Notes under the pieces: generated by a model
Told to the model about the DNA's origin: nothing
Database searches by the model: none
What the model saw: the letters and a program-made list of their open reading frames with translations, nothing else
Program-made: the position numbers and the translations under genes
Assembly (NCBI RefSeq): GCF_000336385.2
Contig: NZ_HG424516.1
Location: 52,486 to 94,517 of the forward strand
Source of the DNA: Lysobacter antibioticus HS124
Lineage (GTDB): Bacteria > Pseudomonadota > Gammaproteobacteria > Xanthomonadales > Xanthomonadaceae
Reading direction: 5' to 3'
Length of the DNA stretch: 42,032 nucleotides
Shown here: positions 31,079-38,800 of the stretch, one piece after another
Position numbering within the stretch: the first letter of the stretch is position 1
How the letters are laid out: each line of letters opens with the position of its first letter

Positions 31079-32335
31079 TCAGCGCGAGCGCCGCAACGGC
31101 GGTACGCGCCAGTAGGTGAAGGCACGCCACAGCCATTCGGCCGGGCCGAAACGGAACCGGCGCAGCCACAGGTGCGCGAGCCGCATCTGCGCCAGGTACA
31201 GCAGGCAGGCCGCCGCCAGCAACGGCGCCGGCGCCAGTCGGCCCCACAGGCCCAGGCCGTAGCCGTAAAAGACCCAGGTGCCGACCAGGGACTGCATCAG
31301 GTACAGGCTCAGCGCGACACGGCCGGGCGCGACGAACGGCCGCGGCCAACGCCGGCCGCGCGCCAGCGACAAGACCACCGCCGCGACCAGCGCCAGGGCC
31401 AGCGGCAAGGCACCCATCATGTGCAGGGTGCCGGCGAGGAAACTGCGCGCGGTCAAGTGCGCGTTGGAGACGGTCGGGTCGATCGCCAGACTCGCGGCGG
31501 TCAGCGCCGCGCCCGCGCCCAGCCCGCCCCACAGCAGGCGCCGCCACAACCCACGGTGCGCCTGCGGCTCGGCGAACGCGCCGCTGCGGGCCAGGCCGGC
31601 GCCGATCAGGAACAGGCCCAGGGCCAACGGCAGCATGACCGGCGCGCCGGACAGGGTCAGCTCGGCGAATTCGCGCATGCGCTGCACGGTCGCATCGGCA
31701 TAGCTGCCGTGCGCGTAGGCGGCCACGGCCTGCGCGCGTTCGGCGGCGCTGCGCGCCTGCGCCTGCGCGTCGTCGCCGGCCACGCCGGGCAAGGTCAGCA
31801 GCCCCGCCAGCAACAGCAAGAACGCGCACGGCACCGCGTACAGCAAGGCGCCCAGCCGCCACTGCGCCTGCGCGCCGAGCCCGCGCAAGGCGTACAGCGC
31901 GAATGCGCACAGCGCGTAGGTGACCAGGATGTCGCCGGACCAGATCAGCCAGGCATGGACCAGGCCGATCGCCAGCAAGCCCAGGCTGCGGCGCAGGTAC
32001 AGCGGACGGAAATCGCGGCCGGCGGCCCGTGCGCGTTCGCCCATCACCGCGAAGCCGATCCCGAACAGCAGCGAGAACACGGTCCAGAACTTGTGCCGGA
32101 CCAGCACATAGACCGTCATCGCCGTCCAGCGGTCGATGCCGCGCAGGGCCGGGTCGATGCCGTCGGACAGATCCGCCAGCGGCGCGGTGAAGAACGGCGC
32201 ATTGCTCAGCAGGACGCCGAGCAGGGCGATGCCGCGCAACGCGTCGAGCGCATCCAGGCGCTCGCCGGCGGCGACCGGCGCCAGCGGCAGGGGCGGCGGC
32301 AGGGGCGGCGCAATCGGGCCGGGCTCGGTGGACAT
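31079..32335 (-). CDS. DUF418/YeiB-family membrane protein
   Basis: A 418-residue polytopic membrane protein with about eight to ten hydrophobic helices. The N-terminus RLDALDALRGIALLGVLLSNAPFF (about 26-49) is the family signature, followed by KFWTVFSLLFGIGFAVM. The C-terminal DUF418 domain contains GRVALSLYLMQSLVGTWVFYGYGLGL and ends with LAHLWLRRFRFGPAEWLWRAFTYW. Such proteins are related to acyltransferase-like membrane proteins; no reaction is established. It converges on the M4 protease gene. The N-terminal 25 residues are Pro-rich and may be shortened in reality. Confidence 0.9.
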   Translation of the reverse strand: MSTEPGPIAPPLPPPLPLAPVAAGERLDALDALRGIALLGVLLSNAPFFTAPLADLSDGIDPALRGIDRWTAMTVYVLVRHKFWTVFSLLFGIGFAVMGERARAAGRDFRPLYLRRSLGLLAIGLVHAWLIWSGDILVTYALCAFALYALRGLGAQAQWRLGALLYAVPCAFLLLLAGLLTLPGVAGDDAQAQARSAAERAQAVAAYAHGSYADATVQRMREFAELTLSGAPVMLPLALGLFLIGAGLARSGAFAEPQAHRGLWRRLLWGGLGAGAALTAASLAIDPTVSNAHLTARSFLAGTLHMMGALPLALALVAAVVLSLARGRRWPRPFVAPGRVALSLYLMQSLVGTWVFYGYGLGLWGRLAPAPLLAAACLLYLAQMRLAHLWLRRFRFGPAEWLWRAFTYWRVPPLRRSR

Positions 32336-32432
32336 CGCGGTTCCTTAGGTAGCCGGCTCTTATGTAGCCCGTCCCGGCCGCGCAAAACAGCGCCGCCAAC
32401 GCGGAGGCGGAAACCGCCCCGCCCAAACGGGA

Positions 32433-32454
32433 ACGGCCCGCGCGAGCGGGCCGT
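32433..32454 (-). terminator. Probable terminator after slyD
   Basis: A 9-bp perfect stem ACGGCCCGC/GCGGGCCGT with a 4-nt GCGA loop lies 25 nt past the slyD stop. On the minus strand only TTCCCGTTT follows, so the T-tract is poor. The other part of 32336-32478 shows no gene. Confidence 0.6.
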
Positions 32455-32478
32455 CCGGAACATCGATCGCGGCGGCGG

Positions 32479-32958
32479 TCAGTGCTGGTGGCCGCCGTCG
32501 CCGTGGACGTGGCCGTGCTCGACCTCTTCCTTGCTGGCCTCGCGCACTTCGACGATCTCGATCGCGAAATGCAGGTCCTTGCCGGCCATCGGATGGTTCA
32601 GATCGACGTCGACCACGCTCATGCCGACCTTCTGGATGGTCACCGCGCGCGGGCCGAAGCTGGTCGGCAGCACCGCCTGCATGCCCGGGCTCAGCTTGGC
32701 GTCCTTGAAGTACTTCTTCGGCACGCGCTGGGTCAGGCCTTCCTGGCGGGCGCCGTACGCGTCGACCGCGGCCACGTCGACTTCGAACTTGTCGCCGGCT
32801 TCGCGACCGTCCATGGCCTTCTCCAGGCCCGGAATGATGTTGTTGTGGCCGATCAGGATCGCCAGCGGATCGCGGCCTTCCGAGCTCTCCAGCGGCTCGC
32901 TGCCCTGCTCGGAGACGGTGTAGTGGAAACGGACGACGCGATCTTTCTCGATTTTCAT
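32479..32958 (-). CDS. slyD: SlyD-type FKBP peptidyl-prolyl isomerase with His-rich tail
   Basis: A 159-residue cytosolic prolyl isomerase and metallochaperone-like protein. The FKBP part reads VVRFHYTVS (about 8-16), PLAILIGHNNIIPGLEKAMDG (31-51) and GDKFEV, and is interrupted by the IF chaperone domain (about 68-125, with YGARQEGLTQRVPKKYF). It ends in DLNHPMAGKDLHFAIEIVEV. The tail HGHVHGDGGHQH (148-159) is a short metal-binding His cluster, poorer than the Cys/His tail of E. coli SlyD. The ATG at 32958 was chosen because MKIEKDRVVRF matches the family. A 7-bp hairpin (32976-32992) lies in the leader. Confidence 0.95.
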   Translation of the reverse strand: MKIEKDRVVRFHYTVSEQGSEPLESSEGRDPLAILIGHNNIIPGLEKAMDGREAGDKFEVDVAAVDAYGARQEGLTQRVPKKYFKDAKLSPGMQAVLPTSFGPRAVTIQKVGMSVVDVDLNHPMAGKDLHFAIEIVEVREASKEEVEHGHVHGDGGHQH

Positions 32959-33090
32959 TGCTGGATCCGGATGGAGACCGCACGCTGCGGTCGGTAATGG
33001 GGACACGGCGCCGCGCAGAATGCGCGGACCGCCACAAAACGACAGGGACGCTGTCTTGTCGCCGCTGCCGTTAGCCGCCAAGCTAGCGAC

Positions 33091-33669
33091 GTGACGAAGG
33101 CCGCGCATTATCCCGGCAACACCGCTCCCGCGCCAGCGCGCGGCCCGCTGCCGTTGCCGGCGCTGGCCCTGGCCGCGGCCCTGAGCGCGCTGCTGGCGGG
33201 ATGCGGCGGCGGCCGCGAACTGGTCCGCAAGCCGGCCCCGCCGAGCGCCCCGATCCGGCACTGGCCGCACGTCCAGCCCGAGGACCCCGACTCCGCCAAT
33301 GCCGTGCTGATGCGCGCCATCAGCCTGGTCGGCACGCCCTACCGCTACGGCGGCAACACCCCGGACAGCGGCTTCGACTGCAGCGGCCTGGTCAACTACG
33401 TCTATCGCGACATGCTGGCCCTGAGCCTGCCGCGCACCTCGCGCGACCTGGCCGCCTACCAGGGCCCGCGGATCGAACCGACCCGGCTGGCCGCCGGCGA
33501 CCTGGTGTTCTTCGGCAGCCGCGGCAACGTCAGCCATGTCGGCATCTACGTCGGCGAAGGCCGTTTCGTCCACGCCCCCAGCACCGGCGGCACGGTTCGC
33601 CTGGACCGGCTCGACGGCCCTTATTGGGTCGATCACTACAGCGGCGCCAAGCGAGTGCTGAACAAGTGA
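33091..33669 (+). CDS. NlpC/P60 family lipoprotein endopeptidase
   Basis: A 192-residue cell-wall cysteine peptidase. The lipobox LLAGC gives lipidated C38 after a Pro/Ala-rich N-terminus. The NlpC/P60 domain (about 70-190) has GTPYRYGGNTPDSGFDCSGLV with catalytic C97, then H149 (NVSHVGIYVGEGRF) and H161 (FVHAPSTGG). Such enzymes cut the gamma-D-Glu-diaminopimelate bond in peptidoglycan stem peptides. The start is GTG 33091; no nearby ATG fits the lipoprotein signal. It is the first of two neighbouring paralogues, 150 nt apart on the same strand, and diverges from slyD. Confidence 0.9.
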   Translation: MTKAAHYPGNTAPAPARGPLPLPALALAAALSALLAGCGGGRELVRKPAPPSAPIRHWPHVQPEDPDSANAVLMRAISLVGTPYRYGGNTPDSGFDCSGLVNYVYRDMLALSLPRTSRDLAAYQGPRIEPTRLAAGDLVFFGSRGNVSHVGIYVGEGRFVHAPSTGGTVRLDRLDGPYWVDHYSGAKRVLNK

Positions 33670-33714
33670 TCCGACTTTCCTGAACGGGGGTCGGCACCGG
33701 GTCGCGGTTAAAAA

Positions 33715-33762
33715 TGTGAATCAAATCACGCGCTTGTTAACGAGCATCTAACGAAATTTAAA
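33715..33762 (+). promoter_or_regulatory. Clp/CRP-like box and promoter before the second NlpC/P60 gene
   Basis: TGTGA-ATCAAA-TCACG (33715-33730) matches the CRP/Clp consensus TGTGA-N6-TCACA with a single mismatch. Just downstream lies TTGTTA (33734-33739), 17 bp, then TTTAAA (33757-33762), a fair sigma70 -35/-10 pair in an unusually AT-rich stretch. The box is centred roughly 46 bp before the expected RNA start. Xanthomonadaceae Clp is a CRP homologue controlled by c-di-GMP, stated from general knowledge. Confidence 0.6.
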
Positions 33763-33821
33763 CCAATGTCTCCGGCGCCCCGGGCATCATCCTTCCCCGG
33801 TGACGACTTCGTGATGACTGC

Positions 33822-34556
33822 GTGACGCCTCAATTCACTCGCCAACGCCGCCAGGCTGCTACCCCCGAAGCCCCCCTGGCCCAGAGCACCCGCACCGCTC
33901 GGGCTACCCAACGTCTCCTGCTCACCGCCGCGCTGGCGGTTTGCGCCCTTCCCGCTTTCGCCCAGTCCTCGACCGCCACCGGCCTGTCGATGGGCGCCCT
34001 GCCCGGCGGCCCCTCGCTGCGCAACGATTCGGCCGACGCGCCGGAGTCCACCGCCGGCAGCATGCTGCCGGAGGCGATGACCCTGTCCGACCGCGCGCTG
34101 CTGCTGGCCACCGACCTGAACCGCCTGCTCGGCCCGAACGCCAACCTGGGCAAGGCCGACCTGCCGGTCGCCGAACAGAGCCGGATCAAGAGCCTGCTGC
34201 AACGCGCCCTGGGCCTGCTCGGCACGCCCTACCGCTGGGGCGGCAGCAGCCCCGACCAGGGCTTCGATTGCAGCGGCCTGGTCGGCTACGTGTTCCGCAA
34301 CGCCCTGGGCATCGAACTGCCGCGCGTCTCGCGCGAGATGGCCAAGACCGGCGCAGTGATCGACCGCGCCTCGATGACCGAGGGCGACCTGGTGTTCTTC
34401 GGCCGCCGCGGCCGGGTCGACCATGTCGGCATCTACCTCGGCGACGGCCGCTTCGTCCACGCTCCGCGCACCGGCAAGGACGTCACCGTGTCCAGCCTGG
34501 ACACCGGCTACTGGAGCGGCAAGTTCATGGAAGCCCGCCGCGTCGACGGCATCTGA
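33822..34556 (+). CDS. Secreted NlpC/P60 family endopeptidase
   Basis: A 244-residue paralogue of the preceding gene. The N-terminus is long and basic, followed by a signal hydrophobic core (about 31-44) and a probable cleavage at AFA/QSS after residue 47. A linker of about 70 residues is followed by the NlpC/P60 domain with GTPYRWGGSSPDQGFDCSGLV (catalytic C150), H201 (RVDHVGIYLGDGRF) and H213 (FVHAPRTG). Unlike its neighbour it lacks a lipobox, so it should be soluble in the periplasm or outside. The start is GTG 33822, placed after the Clp-like promoter region. A strong terminator follows. Confidence 0.9.
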   Translation: MTPQFTRQRRQAATPEAPLAQSTRTARATQRLLLTAALAVCALPAFAQSSTATGLSMGALPGGPSLRNDSADAPESTAGSMLPEAMTLSDRALLLATDLNRLLGPNANLGKADLPVAEQSRIKSLLQRALGLLGTPYRWGGSSPDQGFDCSGLVGYVFRNALGIELPRVSREMAKTGAVIDRASMTEGDLVFFGRRGRVDHVGIYLGDGRFVHAPRTGKDVTVSSLDTGYWSGKFMEARRVDGI

Positions 34557-34579
34557 GGCGACCGCCCGAGCATCCCAAC

Positions 34580-34610
34580 ACAAGCCGCCTTCGGGCGGCT
34601 TGTTCGTTTT
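34580..34610 (+). terminator. Rho-independent terminator after the second NlpC/P60 gene
   Basis: A 10-bp perfect stem ACAAGCCGCC/GGCGGCTTGT closed by a TTCG tetraloop (34580-34589 with 34594-34603) is followed by TCGTTTT. It starts 24 nt past the stop codon. Confidence 0.93.
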
Positions 34611-34660
34611 GGGGCCGCGGCGGCGCGATCGGCCGGTGGCGCCGTGGTTGCCAGGCCCGG

Positions 34661-35072
34661 GTCATGGCTTGCGCCGCTCCTACTCCCGCGACGGTTTCGG
34701 GCTTCGATCAATGGCGATGGCGTTGGTTTCTCTGCGCGTTCCGTGGTCGCGGCTTACGCCGCTCCTACAGGGAGACATGGGGAAGGACGCGGCGAGAGTG
34801 AAGGATGGCGGTCGCGGCTTGCGCCGCTCCTACTCCCGCGACGGTTTCGGGCTTCGATCAATGGCGATGGCGTTGGTTTCTCTGCGCGTCCCGTGGTCGC
34901 GGCTTACGCCGCTCCTACAGGGGCATGGGGCAAGGACGCGGCGAGAGTGGAGGATAGCGGTCGCGGCTTGCGCCGCTCCTGCTCCCGCGACGGTTTCGGG
35001 CTTCGATCAATGGCGATGGCGTTGGTTTCTCTGCGCGTCCCGTGGTCGCGGCTTACGCCGCTCCTACAGGGG
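34661..35072. repeat. Tandem array of a 150-bp unit built from paired REP-like palindromes
   Basis: Nearly three copies of a unit of 149-150 bp lie end to end. Each unit holds two versions of a 23-bp palindromic motif: one reads GTCGCGGCTTGCGCC and the other GTCGCGGCTTACGCC, both ending in GCTCCTAC-type sequence. The six motifs are at 34661-34683, 34746-34768, 34811-34833, 34896-34918, 34960-34982 and 35045-35067, spaced 85, 65, 85, 64 and 85 bp. The intervening sequences are nearly identical between copies, so the duplication looks recent. The gap 34611-35082 holds no gene. The family resembles the interspersed GTAGGAGCGGC-type REPs of Xanthomonadales and Pseudomonas. Confidence 0.88.
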
Positions 35073-35082
35073 GCGGTGCCGC

Positions 35083-35379
35083 TCAGCGCTCGATCAGGAT
35101 CAGCTTGCCGGTCTTGGGGTCGCGGTAGACCTGGCCGACCTCCTGGTAGCCCGGCCCGGCGCCCTGCTGCCCGCGATGCGGGCGCTCGATCGCCTTGCCG
35201 CGCGCGACCTCGACCGGAGTGCGCTGCGGCGTCACCGCGGTGATCGCGGCGAGCAGGCCGCAGGCGAACACCAGCATCACGTCGACCAGATTGACCAGGC
35301 TGGCGCGCGGGTCTTCGTCGTCGTGGTCGAAACGCGTGCGCAGCCGGCGCCGCGCCGCGCGCGAGGCGCGCACGCTCAT
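35083..35379 (-). CDS. DUF2149 protein, ExbD-like membrane partner
   Basis: A 98-residue protein with a basic cytoplasmic N-terminus, one membrane helix (about 28-47) and a short periplasmic tail. The helix reads LVNLVDVMLVFACGLLAAI; its VDVMLVF core matches the ExbD/TolR helix (FIDVMLVLL), with D33 at the position of the proton-carrying aspartate. The tail VGQVYRDPKTGKLILIER is the conserved DUF2149 end. Its ATG overlaps the stop of the ExbB-like gene by 4 nt. It is the last gene of the riboswitch operon, with the REP-like array just downstream. A role as force-transmitting partner is inferred. Confidence 0.8.
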   Translation of the reverse strand: MSVRASRAARRRLRTRFDHDDEDPRASLVNLVDVMLVFACGLLAAITAVTPQRTPVEVARGKAIERPHRGQQGAGPGYQEVGQVYRDPKTGKLILIER

Positions 35380-35819
35380 GCCGCCGCCTCCATGCGTTCG
35401 AGCAATTCCTCGTACCAGCGCCGGCGCAGGCGGCCGATCCACAGTCCGGCGATGCCGGCGATCAGGCCGAGCACGGTAGCGTCGAAGGCCACCGTGACCG
35501 CGCTGGCGAGCTGGGCCGGATCGCCCTGGCCGAGCGCGGCCAGGCCGGGGCCGAGCGGGATGATGGTCGCCATCAGGCCCAGCATCGGCGGCACCCGCGC
35601 CAGCAGATCGCAGCGCTCGACGCGCCGCCGCGCCAGGCGCTCGACCAGGGCCGGATCGCCGGCGCGCTCCAGCCGGCGCAGGCCCAGCCAGCGTTCGCCG
35701 ATCGCCAGGCCGGCCTCGATCAGGGCCGCGCCGCAGGCCGCCAACAGCACCGCCATCGCCACCGGCAACAGCCGCGCGATCAGGTGGTGCAGCCAGTCGA
35801 AATGCGTCATCCACTCCAT
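35376..35819 (-). CDS. MotA/TolQ/ExbB-type proton channel protein
   Basis: A 147-residue inner-membrane protein with three predicted helices (about 17-41, 72-94 and 106-130). The core RVPPMLGLMATIIPLGPGLAALG and AVTVAFDATVLGLIAGIAGLWIG aligns with ExbB/TolQ. T85 and T115 fall at the two pore threonines of ExbB (T148 and T181 in E. coli), by motif alignment. It is shorter than ExbB and lacks the long cytoplasmic insertion. It starts 64 nt after the CobN-like gene and is coupled to the DUF2149 gene. The three form one operon under the cobalamin riboswitch. Confidence 0.88.
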   Translation of the reverse strand: MEWMTHFDWLHHLIARLLPVAMAVLLAACGAALIEAGLAIGERWLGLRRLERAGDPALVERLARRRVERCDLLARVPPMLGLMATIIPLGPGLAALGQGDPAQLASAVTVAFDATVLGLIAGIAGLWIGRLRRRWYEELLERMEAAA

Positions 35820-35883
35820 CGTCGTCTTACCTCGTATTCGTTGACCTGGTCGATCGCGCGGCCGCAGCGGCCCGCGCTCTACG

Positions 35884-38800
35884 TCATCCCGCCCGCGCCG
35901 CCGGCACCGCCAGGCCGCGGCGCAGGCCGAAGCCGAGCAGCAGCGCGATCGCCAGCGCGATCAGCGCCGACGGCAGCGGATGGCGCTGGACCAGCGCCAC
36001 CGGCGCCAGGGTCGACAGTTCGCTGACGCGCGCGTTGCGCGCCGGCTCGGCCGGCTTGGCGGGCGCCGGCTTCGATTCGGGCGGCTTCGGCGCGGCCTGC
36101 GGCGCCGGCACGGGCGGCGACGGGCGATTCGATGCCGCGGCCGGGTCCGGCGCGGCCGCGGCCCGCATCGCCGCCTGCTGCGCGCGCGCGGTCTCGCCGC
36201 GTGCGAACGTCGACACCGCGCCGCGCTCGCCGCGCGCGCGCGCCAACACTTCGGCCACCTGCGCCTGCGCTGCCGGCGACAGCCGCGGTTGCAGCCAGCC
36301 CCACAACGGGTGGTCCGGCGCGGCGTGGCCGCTGCCCGGCAGGCCGTTGCGCGCGACCAGCGCGGCCAGTTGCTCGCCCAGGCGCGCGAGGTTGGCCTCG
36401 GGCGTCTTCCAATAGCCCTTCTGCGCCGCCACCAGCATCAGCGCCAGCATGTGCGCCTTGGCCTGCTGGGCGTGGCCGCGCTCGAGGAAGTCGGCGACGC
36501 CGAGGCGGTAGCGGTCGTCGAGGTAGACGCTCTGCACTTCGTCCCAGGCCCAGCCGTGGATCACGTCCGGCCGGGTCACCTGCCAGCCCCACAGGTTTTC
36601 CAGGAACTCCTGACTGACCGTGCGCGCGCCGGCATAGCCGTGTTTCATCAGCGGGCGGATCCAGGCGGGATTGAGGTAACGGCCGCGGAACTCGCGCAGC
36701 AGCGCGGCTTCCAGCGGCTCGACGTCGGCGCGCTCGGCGTCGGCGTTGTACAGCACCTGCGCCTGCGGCACGCGCCCGGTCAGGGTCTCCACCGCCAGCG
36801 ACAGGCCGCCGAAGTAGTCGAAGGCATCGTTGTTGTCGAGCAGGCCGTACAGGTGCGAGGCGCGGCCGTGGTAGCTGCGCTCGACCCGGCCCAGGCCGAT
36901 CTCGAACGCGCGGTGCGCGGCGCTGCCGTCGGCGTCGAGACCGTAGGCATGCCCCATGCGGTTGAGATAGGCGCGGCCGATCTGGCGCCGTTCGCTCCAG
37001 GCGCCGGAGCGCTCGGTGAGCCGATTGACGCCGGCGCCGTACGCGCCGGGCGCATCGCCGAACACCCGCCAGGCCGCCTCGCGGCCGGCGTCGGCCAACG
37101 GCACGCCCTGCGCGCGCAGGGCGTCGGTGCGCTGCAACCATTCGCGAGCGACGCCGTTGCCGGCCACCGCTTCCTCACCGAATTCGACCTGCTCGCCCAG
37201 CGGCGCCAGCGCCGCCGCCAAGGCCGGCGCCAACTCCGGCCGCTGCGCGCGCAGGGTCTTGGCGCTCGCCGCCAAGGCCAGGCGGCCGCCGCGGTCGAGC
37301 AACTGCACCAGGTTCGGATAGAGGTCGCGGAACAAGCCCGAGGTGGTGACGATGACGTCGCGGCGCGGCTGCCCCTGCGGCATCGGCTTGAGTTCCAGCC
37401 CCTGGACGATGCCGCGTGCGTTCCAGCGCGGCTGCACGCCCATCAGCGCCAGCGAGAAGCCGACCATGACGCCTTCGTCGCGCACCGCGTCGGACGCCCA
37501 CAACACCACGCCCTCGCTGCCGCTGCGGCCGTCGCTGCGCGCCAGCACCCGCGCCGCCTGTTCGGCGCCCAGGCGCTGCGCCAGCGGCGACGGCAGCACG
37601 TCGCCGTCGAGGCCATGGAAGTTGCGCCCGGTCGGCAGCGATTCCGGCGCGCGCAAAGGGTCGTTGCCCTTGCCCGGCCGGACGAAGCCGCCGTCCAGGC
37701 CGTGCAGCAGCGCGGCCATTTCCGCCGGCGGCGATTCGATCAGTTTGCCGCGCAGGGCCTCGCGTTCGCCCAGGCCGCGCATCGAGTCGAGCATCGTGTC
37801 GAGCTGGCCCGCATCCCAGGCCTGGCCGAACACGTGCAGGCCGTGCGGCATGAATTTTTCCTGCAGCTTGGTCAGGTAGTGGCCGATCTCGTGCGCGAGC
37901 AGGTCGTCGTCGGCCTGTTCGAAGCCGATCCCGCGCACCTTGAGCACGTCGGCCATGCTCGCTTCCAGTTCGGCGCGCAGCTGCAACGCCTCGACCTGGG
38001 CGCGCATCTCGCTCGCGGCCTGGGCGCGCAGCGGTTCGCTGCTGCTGCTCTCGAAGCTTTCGACCAATTGGCGCAGGGTCAGCAGGCGGTCGTACAGCGA
38101 GGTCGCCGCCAACGGCGGGGTCAGGTGATCGACCATCACCGCCAGGCCGCGGCGCTTGGCCTGGGTGCCTTCGCCGACGCCGTCGACGATGTAGGGATAA
38201 ATCCCGGGCACGTCGCCGGCGATCAGGCGCGAGTAATCGTCCTCGGCCAGGCCGACCGCCTTGCCGGGCAGGAACTCGTAAGTGGAATGGCGGCCGATGT
38301 GGACGATGGCGTCGGCGCGGAACACGTCGCGCAGCCAGTGGTAGTAAGCCAGGTACTGGTGCGGCGGCGGGATCTGGGTGTTGGCGTGCAGCAGTTCCTC
38401 GTCGACCTCCCAACCGCGCGGCGGCTGCGGGCCGATGAACACGTTGCCCAGGCGCAGGCCCGGCAGCACCACGGTGTCGTCGTGCACCATCACCCTGCCC
38501 GGCGCGCGGCCCCAGCCGCGCAGGCCCGGCACCTGCAGCGCCAGCAGGCGGCGCTGCGCGGCGCCGGCGTCGGCGCAGCTCGCTTCGGCCGCCGCGGCCT
38601 CGGCCTTGAGGCAGCGCAGATGGGCTTGGATCAGGTGGCGGAACTCGGCCAACGCCGTGTCGCGTGCCGGATGATCGATGCCTTCGAGCAGATGCAGCAG
38701 TTCGCGTTCGGCATCGCGCACCCGGCGTTCGCCGAGTTCGGTCTCGTGCGCGGCGCGCGCCAGCGCGACCTGCGCCTGCAGGCGCGCCAGCGGGCCGTCG

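Noticed and set aside
34661-35072. CRISPR array
   Set aside because: The intervening sequences are themselves repeated and the spacing alternates between 85 and 65, unlike unique spacers between constant repeats, and no cas gene is nearby.
34423-35844. A 473-codon plus-strand frame with a repeated peptide
   Set aside because: The repeated peptide is only the translation of the 150-bp tandem array; the remainder is antisense to the ExbB-like and DUF2149 genes.
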